From Novipirellula galeiformis (GTDB taxonomy: Bacteria; Planctomycetota; Planctomycetia; Pirellulales; Pirellulaceae), in contig NZ_SJPT01000008.1 in NCBI RefSeq assembly GCF_007860095.1, forward strand, positions 171,461 through 235,460: DNA of 64,000 nt. Reading direction: 5' to 3'. The first letter of the stretch is position 1; each line of letters opens with the position of its first letter. The notes under the pieces are model-generated. The model had not been told where the DNA came from. It did not search any database and worked only from the letters and a program-made list of their open reading frames with translations. Both the position numbers and the translations under genes were made by a program. Below, piece after piece: positions 19,087 to 27,756 of this stretch.

Positions 19087-19565
19087 TAGCCAGATACGAA
19101 CTGGTTGTCATCCGCTTCTTGCAGCAATTGACTGATGTCGTCTGGGGTTTTGCTTTGCTTTAGGAAGCGGCAAAAGTTTTCATCGCGAAGTTGGCGAGAA
19201 ATGTTTTCCAGCGCTCGGAGGTGGTCGCCGGGGCGTTCTGGAGGGCTGATCAGCAAGAAAAAGAGCTGCACGCGTTCGCCATCGAGGGAGTCGAAATCGA
19301 CCCCTTCAACGCTCACACCGACCGTGCCCACCAACTTTTGGACGCTAGGGTGTTTCGTGTGAGGAACCGCCACGCCACGTCCGATCCCGGTGCTACCGAG
19401 TTCTTCACGCTTCATGATCGCAGAAATGATGTCTTGTTGTTGGTCTGCGTCGATTTGGCCCGAATCCAGTAAGGACTGGACGAGTTCTTGGATGACCTCT
19501 TCCTTCGATACGGCCTTCAGGTCCGCACGAATGGCTTTGGTGCTGATAAAGTCTGCAAACTTCAT
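19086..19565 (-). CDS. ptsN: PTS EIIA component, nitrogen-PTS (PtsN) type
   Basis: Phosphate acceptor of the PTS chain. About 159 residues. The active His69 lies in [15 protein letters not shown], and the fold has the ELGSTG and [15 protein letters not shown] segments of the EIIA fructose/nitrogen family. No sugar-specific EIIB or EIIC is attached, which favours a regulatory role. I use the ATG at 19565 (MKFADFIS) rather than the in-frame start at 19592, since AAGGAA sits about 10 bases upstream and homology begins there. Coupled to ptsH by TAATG. Confidence 0.92.
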   Translation of the reverse strand: MKFADFISTKAIRADLKAVSKEEVIQELVQSLLDSGQIDADQQQDIISAIMKREELGSTGIGRGVAVPHTKHPSVQKLVGTVGVSVEGVDFDSLDGERVQLFFLLISPPERPGDHLRALENISRQLRDENFCRFLKQSKTPDDISQLLQEADDNQFVSG

Positions 19566-19713
19566 GAGGATGTGATTCCTTTGTGAAATCAATTAGATAA
19601 ATGTTTCAGGCAATCGAGGCGAATCATGGCGTTTTCAAACCAACCATGGTTGCCGATGCCGAGCGGTTGAAGCATAAGAAGACTGAAGCGGGCCGAGGAA
19701 TTCGGTCAATTTC

Positions 19714-20058
19714 TCAGTCTTCGTCGGTGTCAACCGTTGTGTCGATGTGTTTGTGTCCCGTGGCGCGGTGCCCGGTTTTCTTCTCTTTGATTCTTCGCAG
19801 TTGTTGCTCCACCTTGGGAATCGCTGAATCCAACGCCGCGATCACGGTCGTGGCCTCAGCGGTCGCAACGCTTTCGTCAGCGTGTTCTGCAGAGACTCGG
19901 ATTTCCACTCGGGGTTTGTCCAAGTTTTCTAAGTCGACGGTGACTTCGATCGCGTTAATTCGATCAAATAGTCTTCGCAGTTTTTCAGCTTTTTCAACGA
20001 TAAGTTGCTGATCGCCTGGTTGAAGACTCCCGTGACGCGTCGAGACGCTAACCTGCAT
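19714..20058 (-). CDS. hpf: Ribosome hibernation promoting factor
   Basis: Short HPF/YfiA-type protein that binds the 30S subunit and silences ribosomes in stationary phase. About 114 residues. The alternating pattern VSVSTRHGSLQPGDQQLIVEKAEKL, VTVDLENLDKPRVEIRVSAEH and IPKVEQQLRRIKEK matches the S30AE domain. ATG 20058 was chosen over the start at 20106 because GGAGAG lies 8 bases before it. The gene heads the ptsN-ptsH-ptsI run, echoing the rpoN-hpf-ptsN order of proteobacteria, but without rpoN. Confidence 0.92.
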   Translation of the reverse strand: MQVSVSTRHGSLQPGDQQLIVEKAEKLRRLFDRINAIEVTVDLENLDKPRVEIRVSAEHADESVATAEATTVIAALDSAIPKVEQQLRRIKEKKTGHRATGHKHIDTTVDTDED

Positions 20059-20338
20059 CGTGATGACTCTCCGTAAACGGTAGAAAAGTGGAAGTGCGGG
20101 GCTCAATCAAATGAGCGTGGGTGTTTGCTGACTAATATCTTACTGATCGTCACCCCGACCACAAACGATAAGCATACGCGAGAATTCGGAAAAAGAATAG
20201 CGATACTTTGCCGCTCGCAACGGCGAGGAGCATTTTTTTTCGCTCGCTCGCTGCCCCGGTGACAACTCGCTGCTTTCTGGTTACCCTAGCTAACGTAAAT
20301 GATACCCGATTCGTTCCTCGCTACCCCTCATTTTTCAC

Positions 20339-20641
20339 ATGGCCCGAAAGGTCGTCAGTCGTAAAGCGAAAGCTGCAGAGGCAGAAGCTGCAGAAAAACT
20401 GGCTACGGCCAAGAAAAAAGCCAGTAAGAAAAAGGCTTCGACTCGGAAAAGCAAGAAAAAGCTGGCCGAAGACGTTCGCCTGAAACTCTACTGGGGCGTG
20501 TTCAGCCAGAATCTTAAACGCGTCGCGGTTTTCGAATTCGATCAGAAAGACGATGCCGAAAAGCGAGCGGTCGAGCTGAGCAAGGGGGGGAAATCGCCTC
20601 ACTTCATTCAAAAAGTCAAAGAAGAAATCAAGTTCGAGTAG
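20339..20641 (+). CDS. Small Lys-rich protein, function unknown
   Basis: 100 residues. The first half is a run of Lys/Ala (AKAAEAEAAEKLATAKKKAS, KKKASTRKSKKK). The second half is a compact mixed alpha-beta domain, VRLKLYWGVFSQNLKRVAVF then AEKRAVELSKGGKSPHFIQK. A basic tail followed by a small domain suggests nucleic-acid or ribosome binding, but this is only inference. It is divergent from hpf, with a 280-base shared upstream region, and precedes the agmatine deiminase by 45 bases. Confidence 0.75.
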   Translation: MARKVVSRKAKAAEAEAAEKLATAKKKASKKKASTRKSKKKLAEDVRLKLYWGVFSQNLKRVAVFEFDQKDDAEKRAVELSKGGKSPHFIQKVKEEIKFE

Positions 20642-20686
20642 GTCGTTCTTGGACCACTGAACGGATTTCCAGGTGGAGTTCGCCGC

Positions 20687-21703
20687 TTGAATCGTCGCAC
20701 GCCCGCTGAGTGGGAGCCGCAAGAGGCGGTCTGGCTCGCTTGGCCTCATAGCCTCGAAACTTGGCCCGGTCGGTTTGATCGGATGCCCCTATTCTTTGCG
20801 AACTGGGCTCGGCTGATGGCCGAAACGACCCCCGTGCGGATTCTTGTTCCTGAATCGCTGGCCAAAAGTGCTGCGCTCGTACTGCCGGGAAATCGTCGCA
20901 TCGAATGGGTTGTCGCTCCCACCAATGATGCCTGGGTTCGTGACTATGGACCCACCTTTGTGCATGATGCCAGCCTCGGGGGGATGGTGGGAATCGATTG
21001 GCATTACAATGCATGGGGCGGAAAATATCCCCCTTGGGATGACGACGATGCGGCCGCGGCGCTGATGTGTAACGCGATCGGTATTCCACGAATTCGTAGC
21101 GAGTTGTGCCTCGAAGGGGGGGCAATCGAAACCGATGGCCGAGGACGGTTGCTGACCACGCCTGAATGTTTGATCACTGAAACGCGAAATCCAGGCTGGT
21201 CGAGCGAGAGGATCAGCGAAGAATTGTGCAAGCAAATGGGGGTGTCCGAGGTGGTCTGGCTCAGCGGCGGTGGCTTGGTGGGGGATGATACCGACGGGCA
21301 TATTGATCAATTGGCTCGCTTTCTCGATCCTGAGAACATCGTGGTCGCAGTCTGTGACGACCCCAGTGACCCCAATCATGAGCCGCTTGAGGCAAATTAT
21401 CGTCAGCTTTGTTTGTGGGGCAGTTCGACGGAGCCCCAGGTTCAAATCCATCGTTTGCCGATCCCCGCGCTGCGCGAAATTGATGGCCAACGAGTTCCCG
21501 AGAGCTATTGTAATTTTTTAATGTTGGGGCGTGAGCGATTGCTCGTTCCTAGCTTTGGTCAGCATCAAGCCGATGATCACGCTCGGTCGTTGTTGAGTGA
21601 ATTGGCCGGAGGGGCGACCGTCGAGGCGATCGATTGCCAAGATTTGATTTGGGGCCTCGGGGCACTTCATTGTGCAAGTCGGGATCAGCCTAAGAGGCTC
21701 TAA
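20687..21703 (+). CDS. aguA: Agmatine deiminase (peptidyl-arginine deiminase family)
   Basis: Hydrolyses agmatine to N-carbamoylputrescine and ammonia, a step to putrescine. 338 residues. Family motifs in order: MNRRTPAEWEPQEAVWLAWP, NDAWVRDYGPTF, YNAWGGKYPPWDDDDAA, GGLVGDDTDGHIDQLAR, and the catalytic Cys in GLGALHCASRDQP, close to the C-terminus. The start is TTG 20687, with GGTGGAG some 9 bases upstream. No other polyamine gene is in the window, so pathway placement rests on the family alone. Confidence 0.92.
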   Translation: MNRRTPAEWEPQEAVWLAWPHSLETWPGRFDRMPLFFANWARLMAETTPVRILVPESLAKSAALVLPGNRRIEWVVAPTNDAWVRDYGPTFVHDASLGGMVGIDWHYNAWGGKYPPWDDDDAAAALMCNAIGIPRIRSELCLEGGAIETDGRGRLLTTPECLITETRNPGWSSERISEELCKQMGVSEVVWLSGGGLVGDDTDGHIDQLARFLDPENIVVAVCDDPSDPNHEPLEANYRQLCLWGSSTEPQVQIHRLPIPALREIDGQRVPESYCNFLMLGRERLLVPSFGQHQADDHARSLLSELAGGATVEAIDCQDLIWGLGALHCASRDQPKRL

Positions 21704-22045
21704 GAGAGGCGATTGCGTAAGCTCGCTAGTCGCGTGCGGGGTTTCAGGAGTGCGAGGGTTCAGGGCTGCGAGGTTTCAGGAACGCAGTTTTCTTGCGGGA
21801 GCCGATTTTCCTGGTGCTGCGGCGGTCTCCGGCGGCGCGTTTACGATGCTTATGCGGTTTTGCAGCTACCTTCCCGTTTAGGCTTGACCCTCTCGGTTAT
21901 CCGGGTCCTTCGTGAATGACGCCGCAAATTGCGACTCGAAATACCGGTTGCCTGAAAACTGCTCTTGTCACGAGGGGGTTGCTGCTTTTAGTGTGTTTCA
22001 GGAAAGGGTTGGCGGGATTCGCCATCCAGTACAGGAAAGCGAGCA
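21704..22045. other. Intergenic stretch with a degenerate 16-bp repeat
   Basis: No gene is supported. Three imperfect copies of a TGCGNGGTTTCAGGA unit lie in a row at about 21734-21782. A similar GTGCGAGGGTTTCAGG string recurs inside the OmpA-like gene near 22408, which hints at a dispersed word. The lipoprotein promoter is likely downstream of the repeats. Confidence 0.5.
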
Positions 22046-22903
22046 ATGTTCTTGAACCATCACCATCAAATAGCGAAGCAATCGAGCAGTTTTCTGCTGC
22101 TGGTCGCGTTGTTGGGAACGCTCGGTTGTAGCCAAAACCCTTACCTCGCAACTTCCGCGGGAAGTGTTTGGAATGGTTCTGGTGGAGTCGCGGCAGCCGT
22201 TGATCCCACCGAAGCGAGGCTTGCCGAGTTGAATCGACGTGTTCAGTTGCTGGACGATAACAACCGTCAACTCCACACCCAGCTCGCTCAGAGTGAACAA
22301 CAGGCTTTGGTCTATCGAGACGAGCTTGATCTAGTTCGCCGTCAACTTTCCGATACCAGCTCGAAGCTGGAGTCAACGTCGATTGCCGCATCCGATGCCG
22401 AGAGTCGAGTGCGAGGGTTTCAGGCGTCGAGCCAGATGCGGGGTGGGGCTTCGATTCGGGCCAACACCGATTTGCTTCAAGCCGCCAGCAGGTTGAATCT
22501 TGGCGGAGTTCCGGTCGAGCAGAATGGCGATGTGATTCGCATTGTGGTCCCCGCGGACCAACTTTTTCAGCCAGGCACGTACCAGATGTTGCCGCAGGCA
22601 TCGATGACACTCGATCCGATTGCGGCTCAGTTGCGGAGTTTGTTCCCGCGTCAACGGATTGGCATTGAAGGCTATACCGATGATTCGCCGCTGTACGGAG
22701 GCCAAGTTGCAACCAGTCATCAATTGGCCGCGGGGCAATCCGCCGCCGTGCTCGAATTGTTAACGCGTCGAGCGGGGATGCCGCCGAACCAGTTATTCAC
22801 CGTGGCTCAGGGGGCCAATAATCCTCGCCAACCTAATACGACTGCGGCGGGGCGATCGGCAAATCGCCGAATCGAGCTCGTGATCTATCCCGACACGTTC
22901 TAG
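22046..22903 (+). CDS. OmpA-like peptidoglycan-binding lipoprotein
   Basis: Cell-envelope protein of 285 residues. A signal peptide (SSFLLLVALLGTLGCS) ends with a lipobox and Cys28. Residues 55-125 form a coiled coil (LAELNRRVQLLDDNNRQLHT and following). The C-terminal OmpA-type domain follows, with VPADQLFQPGTYQMLPQASM, IGIEGYTDDSP, and the closing ANNPRQPNTTAAGRSANRRI that binds diaminopimelate. It resembles the coiled-coil plus OmpA organisation of Pal- and MotB-like proteins, but has no membrane anchor beyond the lipid. Confidence 0.88.
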   Translation: MFLNHHHQIAKQSSSFLLLVALLGTLGCSQNPYLATSAGSVWNGSGGVAAAVDPTEARLAELNRRVQLLDDNNRQLHTQLAQSEQQALVYRDELDLVRRQLSDTSSKLESTSIAASDAESRVRGFQASSQMRGGASIRANTDLLQAASRLNLGGVPVEQNGDVIRIVVPADQLFQPGTYQMLPQASMTLDPIAAQLRSLFPRQRIGIEGYTDDSPLYGGQVATSHQLAAGQSAAVLELLTRRAGMPPNQLFTVAQGANNPRQPNTTAAGRSANRRIELVIYPDTF

Positions 22904-23178
22904 GTGACCCGCTAGCAGCGGAGGTCGTAGCTAAAGACTGCTGAATTGGGATGCAGCAGCGACCGGAAAAGTCAGCCTGTTTTCGGCGGGTACGATCATC
23001 GGAGACTCGTTTTCGGTTCGGCTGAGGCGGATCGCCCGCCATTTTGAGTCTTTTTGACAACGGTCGTGCTCTCGTGCGTCCAGTTCGCTAGCGGAGTGCA
23101 GGCGAGTGTAGTCACCGCCGCTTAATCGCTCTATCATGCGCTCATTCGCCTCACGCATGATTACTGGAGCTGTTTGAC

Positions 23179-24660
23179 ATGTTTACTCGAGTTCTTCTAC
23201 TTGTTGTCGTTGTAGCCAGTCCTCTTTTTGCTTGGGCCGATGATCCTGCGGAGAGCGATCCGGTCGTCACGCCGGAGCAGCCATCGTCGGAGCAGCCATC
23301 GTCGGAGCAGCCATCGCCGGAGCAGAACGGCACGCCGCAGGATGCACCTGAGTTTGTGCTCCGCGATGACGTTCGCGATGTTCTGCAACCCTTTTTTGCC
23401 TCCATCGCTAATGCGGATGTGTCGCGAGTGACGGTGGAGATGTTGACCGAGTCGCTCGTGCAAGGCAAAGTCGTTGAGTCTCAGAAGGCGACTTATCAAA
23501 TCGCTTCGAAGCATCCGAACAAGTTCACCATCTATCTAAAAGAAACCGAACAACGGACGCGGATTTACTGTGACGGCAAACAGATTGTCGTGGCGCTCTC
23601 TCCGGAGGCATACTTTCGCGTTGACGAATCGCTTGATTTGCAGGATGCCGTGGCGACGTTGCCGATTGCGATGGGGGCCTACCCCGAGCCGGTGATGGCG
23701 TTGTCGTTGGCCGGGGTCGATCCGTCGTTGAGTTTTTTGGGAGGAATGAAGTCGGTTGAAATCGTCAGCCGTGCCAAGTTCCGAGGACGCGTCCCCGCGA
23801 TTCATGTTCATGGGGTCCAGAACGATGCGGTCAGTTGGGATTTGTGGCTAAGCGAAGAGGAGCCGACCAAACCTTTGCGGTTGCTTGTCGATTTGACTGC
23901 GATGCTGCGTGCGACCAAGCAAGTTCAAGTGCCACGAGATTTCAAGTATCAGATCCAATTTGACTTCCTTTCGTGGCGCATGACCGGAGAGGTCAATGAT
24001 TCCTTGTTTGCGTATCGCCCGGCCGACGATGCCACCGAGTACAAGTCGCTAGCGGATTACATCGAATCGGTGGCGGGGGCGGTCGCGGTGCATCCGTTGC
24101 TAGGTGAGCCCGCGCCCGACTTCACGGGCGAGACGTTGGCGGGGAAGTCCGTCTCGCGGGATGCCGCGAAAGGCAAGGTCGTGGTGATGGACTTTTGGGC
24201 AACCTGGTGTGCACCCTGTACCGCAGCGACCCCTGTGATCACCGAAGTGACAGGCGAGTTCGCGGATAAAGAGGTTATCTTCCTGGCGGTGAATGTGGGG
24301 GAAGATGCGGGAGTCGTGAAGCGTTTTCTGGAGAAACAAAAGTTCGATTTGGATGTCGTGATGGATCCCAAGGGGAAAATTGCGGATTCGTTCCGCGCCG
24401 ATGCGATCCCACAAACCGTTGTGATTGGAAAGTCGGGCATCATTGAATCCGTTCACATGGGGTTTCCCGGTGCGGATGAATTGAAGCAACGTCTCCGTGA
24501 CGAGTTGAGCGTGTTGAGCGTCGGAGGCCGTATCGAGAGTGCTCGCCCGGAAGAGGGGGCCAAGGAGGACGTCGACGAGGGCGAGGACGCTGCCAAGGGC
24601 GAGGACGCTGCCAAGGGAGAGGGGGCGGAGGAAGAAGAGGGCCAGTCGCAGAATAAATAG
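23179..24660 (+). CDS. Exported DUF2092-like protein with TlpA-type thioredoxin domain
   Basis: 493 residues. A signal peptide (MFTRVLLLVVVVASPLFAWA) leads into a Ser/Glu/Pro repeat (SSEQPSSEQPSPEQ, encoded by three 15-base units near 23280-23325). Residues 75-290 resemble DUF2092, an outer-membrane lipoprotein-carrier-like fold. The thioredoxin domain (about 310-450) has VVMDFWATWCAPCTAATP with the CxxC pair and a cis-Pro in DAIPQTVVIG. The tail is Glu/Ala/Gly-rich with a repeated DAAKGEDAAKGE unit. A periplasmic disulfide or stress role is likely. Confidence 0.85.
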   Translation: MFTRVLLLVVVVASPLFAWADDPAESDPVVTPEQPSSEQPSSEQPSPEQNGTPQDAPEFVLRDDVRDVLQPFFASIANADVSRVTVEMLTESLVQGKVVESQKATYQIASKHPNKFTIYLKETEQRTRIYCDGKQIVVALSPEAYFRVDESLDLQDAVATLPIAMGAYPEPVMALSLAGVDPSLSFLGGMKSVEIVSRAKFRGRVPAIHVHGVQNDAVSWDLWLSEEEPTKPLRLLVDLTAMLRATKQVQVPRDFKYQIQFDFLSWRMTGEVNDSLFAYRPADDATEYKSLADYIESVAGAVAVHPLLGEPAPDFTGETLAGKSVSRDAAKGKVVVMDFWATWCAPCTAATPVITEVTGEFADKEVIFLAVNVGEDAGVVKRFLEKQKFDLDVVMDPKGKIADSFRADAIPQTVVIGKSGIIESVHMGFPGADELKQRLRDELSVLSVGGRIESARPEEGAKEDVDEGEDAAKGEDAAKGEGAEEEEGQSQNK

Positions 24661-25001
24661 GTTCTGCACTCCACTGCGGTTTAGAATCGGTGCCCCGTGA
24701 ACTGATCGGGGAATACTGTTTTTTGCGACTTCCGGACGCTCTCGTCCGCACGTGCCGATCGTGCTTCGCAAGAAAATTCTTTTTTGGCTCACCGTGTTGA
24801 CCAGACGTGTCATCGCTCCGGGTGATGCTGTCTTCCAACCTGTGATGACCCCGCTTGGAATGCCATTGGGGGCTTAGCTTGGACGCCCAGGCAGTCGCAT
24901 GCGTGTGGGCTTCGACGGAACCACGGTCGGACGTCGGTCGAGCCAATGCTAGCGGTCATCATGGAAATCCTCGTTCGATGACTCTCTGAAGGAGCGTACT
25001 G
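24661..25001. other. Intergenic stretch before the helicase
   Basis: No gene is supported. A weak five-bp G/C stem (24693-24697 with 24707-24711) followed some bases later by a T-run (24719-24724) may end the thioredoxin transcript. The helicase ribosome site AAGGAG is at the downstream edge. Confidence 0.4.
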
Positions 25002-26297
25002 ATGACCGATTCGATTTTGGAACCTGTTTCGCAATCCCCGTCGCCGTCCCCGTCCCCGTCGCCGTTGCATCGGGGCGTCCCCGTGCCCTCCGAGGCCGTC
25101 TTCGTGAACTCCGAGGCAAGGTTTAGCCCCAATCGGCTAGACGGATTCTCGGTAGGGGTGCGTGGCGCGCTCAGAGCAATGTTTGCGGGGTGTGCGGTTC
25201 AATCGCGGCCTTACCAGCATCGTATCATTGAATCCGCGGTGCGTATGTTGGGGGGGACTTATCTCAAGCGTGACGGCCAACTTGCTGCGAAGGCATCGAG
25301 CGTGTTGATTGAAAGCCCCACCGGCAGTGGAAAAACGGTGATGGGGTTGGCGACCGCCGCGTTGATCCAACGTGTCACCGGGGCGCGTGTGGGATGGGTT
25401 GCCATGCGACGGAATTTGTTGGCGCAAGCCGAGGCCGAAAATCAAGCGCGCCGTTTCGGCGTGCGCATGCACATGATCAGCATGTTTGAAAAATCGCCTC
25501 CTGATGTTGATTTGCTGATTGTCGATGAGGCGCAGCATGATGCGGCAACCAGCATGGCTAATCTGCACAGTCAGATCCAACCGACGTGGACGCTCGGGCT
25601 CTCCGCGACACCCTATCGAAGCGATCGTATCAAACTCTGTTTTGATCAAGTCATTCGTGATGCCGGCATCGCGTCCTTGATTGCCGATGGGTATCTGAGT
25701 CCGTATCACCACTACACCATTCCCGAGTACACCCCCAACCGGATCGCAAAATTGTTGCTTCGCGATCCCCAGCGTTGGGGGCGATCGTTGGTCTTTTTTC
25801 ATCGCCGAACCGAGTGTGATTTGTTGTACATGTTGTTACGCCAAGCCGGGGTGGCTTGTGAAGTTGTTACGGCAACAAGCAATCGTGAGCAACAAATCGA
25901 AGCCTTTGCCTCGGGGAAAACGCAGGTCTTGATCAACATGGCAATTCTGACCGAAGGTTTTGATTGTCCGGAGTTACAAACGGTGTTTTGTCGTCCCAGT
26001 GGAAAGGGGTGCACAATTCAAATGGCGGGGCGTGTATTGCGGCCCTGTCATCAAGTTCCCATCAAGCAAGTCGTCCAGTGCAATCGGACGCCGCATCCAA
26101 TACTTCGCACCGCCCCGGCAGCCGAACAGTATTTGTGGACCCATGAAGGATGGCGAAGCATTCGCCCCAATCGGATGCTGGACCAGATGACCGCGATTGC
26201 TCGCAATCGTGTGGCCGAAGCGGAGGTTTCTCTCCCCAAGCTTGTGGCAATGCATCGCAGTAAAGCCACACGTTCATGGTTTTCACGCGTTCAATAG
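25002..26297 (+). CDS. Superfamily 2 DEAD/DEAH helicase
   Basis: 431 residues; ATP-dependent DNA/RNA translocase of the COG1061 (XPB/RadD-like) group. N-terminal Ser-Pro dipeptide repeat (residues 11-21). Motifs: Q-like RPYQ (69-72), Walker A SPTGSGKT with Lys111, DEAQ box (175-178), SATPYR (201-206), a domain-2 segment NMAILTEGFDCPELQTVF, and motif VI QMAGRVLRP. It ends soon after motif VI with a short C-terminal piece, so no nuclease is fused. AAGGAG lies 8 bases upstream of the ATG. The DUF932 gene begins 54 bases after it, and the two probably form an operon. Function unknown. Confidence 0.9.
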   Translation: MTDSILEPVSQSPSPSPSPSPLHRGVPVPSEAVFVNSEARFSPNRLDGFSVGVRGALRAMFAGCAVQSRPYQHRIIESAVRMLGGTYLKRDGQLAAKASSVLIESPTGSGKTVMGLATAALIQRVTGARVGWVAMRRNLLAQAEAENQARRFGVRMHMISMFEKSPPDVDLLIVDEAQHDAATSMANLHSQIQPTWTLGLSATPYRSDRIKLCFDQVIRDAGIASLIADGYLSPYHHYTIPEYTPNRIAKLLLRDPQRWGRSLVFFHRRTECDLLYMLLRQAGVACEVVTATSNREQQIEAFASGKTQVLINMAILTEGFDCPELQTVFCRPSGKGCTIQMAGRVLRPCHQVPIKQVVQCNRTPHPILRTAPAAEQYLWTHEGWRSIRPNRMLDQMTAIARNRVAEAEVSLPKLVAMHRSKATRSWFSRVQ

Positions 26298-26351
26298 ATC
26301 GCGTGACCTTTCTTCTTTTGTTCGCTTCTCGTCCACCGGAGTATGCTCGCG

Positions 26352-27482
26352 ATGTCTTCTGTTATCACCCCACCTCAAATGCAGTCCTCAAAAGTTAGGC
26401 CCCGTTTTAGCTACGGGCTCGCCACCGTCTCCGATTTGAAGGTTCGTCAGGTCGAGCGTACCGAAAAGGGACGCGTGATGCTTCGCAATCTTGAGATTGA
26501 TGGTCGCTTGGTGACTGCCTCGCGGCGGTTTTGGCGTTCCTTCTTTACCCGCTTTGGAATTGCCGAAAACGTGTTCCGATACTTTTCGCCCGAGGAAGTG
26601 TTTTCGCGGATCAGTCAGCAGAACTCGGATGATGCGTTCCGTTTTTGCATTGCGGAGCATGCTGGCGGGGAACGGGAAACCGAAGGCCACTTGTTGGCCG
26701 TTACCAACGTCAAACGTCCCGTGATACGTTATCACGAGATCGCTGAGTTGGTGGAGCGTTACGGCGGCCAGGATGTTCGCTACCACGAGGGGCTTGTGAT
26801 TAGCACGCATGAGCCGCGCGGCGGTTCGCGTTCGCTGCAGATCGGCGGAGACCAATTTCACGATCGCTTTTGTTTAGAGACACCGGTCGATGGTTATGGG
26901 CACCCGCGACTATTCTTGTCGATGTTGAGACTGGTGTGTCAGAACGGCATGATTGGTTACGCCAAGGCCTTTCGGAGCGATATTCCGGTGGGTAAGCAAA
27001 TGAATTACTGCATCGCGCGAGCGTTGGAGTCGTTTGACAACGGCGATGGCTACGCGGCGATTCGCCAACGGTTTGAATCGAGTCAGAATTCATGGGCATC
27101 GGTGCATGAGTGCTTGCAGCTTGGCGCCGTCTTAGACAAGGCAAAACGAGAGCAACAGCTGACATGTGATGGGTTGATGGGCCGTTTTCGCAACTTGGCT
27201 GGAGATCTAAGTGAGTTGTATGGCTTAGCCAATCTCGAAGCGCTGAGTGATAAGCGTCGCCGGATTTTGCCCAGCAAGGCGCGTGTCTACGACCTGATCA
27301 ATTTTGCCAGCGAGGTGGCAACGCATCACGCGCTGCCCGAAGGAGCCAAGCGGCTTCAGGCCCACATTGGGTCGCTGATTTCCGATGAATACGACCTGGA
27401 GGGAACCGCCCAGGGAGCGCCCGATTTTGATGCTTTCTTTATCGAGGACGCGAGCGCGGGGGTGCGTCAAAGCTTGAACTAA
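26352..27482 (+). CDS. DUF932 family protein
   Basis: 376 residues with the DUF932 hallmark LRLVCQNGMIG and the surrounding QIGGDQFHDRFCLETPVDGYGH and KQMNYCIARALESFDNGDGY. Members of this family are best known from plasmids and phages, and their biochemical role is unknown. ATG 26352 was preferred to 26343 because GGAG (26338-26341) lies 10 bases before it but only one base before the other ATG. It follows the helicase closely, which suggests joint action on DNA. Base composition matches neighbouring genes, so recent transfer is not evident. Confidence 0.85.
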   Translation: MSSVITPPQMQSSKVRPRFSYGLATVSDLKVRQVERTEKGRVMLRNLEIDGRLVTASRRFWRSFFTRFGIAENVFRYFSPEEVFSRISQQNSDDAFRFCIAEHAGGERETEGHLLAVTNVKRPVIRYHEIAELVERYGGQDVRYHEGLVISTHEPRGGSRSLQIGGDQFHDRFCLETPVDGYGHPRLFLSMLRLVCQNGMIGYAKAFRSDIPVGKQMNYCIARALESFDNGDGYAAIRQRFESSQNSWASVHECLQLGAVLDKAKREQQLTCDGLMGRFRNLAGDLSELYGLANLEALSDKRRRILPSKARVYDLINFASEVATHHALPEGAKRLQAHIGSLISDEYDLEGTAQGAPDFDAFFIEDASAGVRQSLN

Positions 27483-27756
27483 GGATGCCTGGTCCCCTCT
27501 GGATTGCCGTGGTTGACTCGATGTTGATCAGGGGGGGGCAGGATAGCTTTATTTATTTCGCTTTTTATTGCTGGCTTGAGCGAGGCTTTTGTCGCCGTTA
27601 TCTCGGTTCTGAGCGGTGAACGGTCGCCGTTGGCTTGGTTGGCATGCATCTTAAAGATTCCTTCATCATTCCCGCGCTGAAAAGCAACACTCACTCGCTT
27701 TAATTCCGCTCGTTGGTGTTGAAATATTGAATCAGTCTTGATCAAGGAATTTTTGA

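Noticed and set aside
21897-22712. A 271-codon minus-strand frame opposite the OmpA-like gene
   Set aside because: The plus-strand product has a lipobox and OmpA domain; the mirrored frame has no features.
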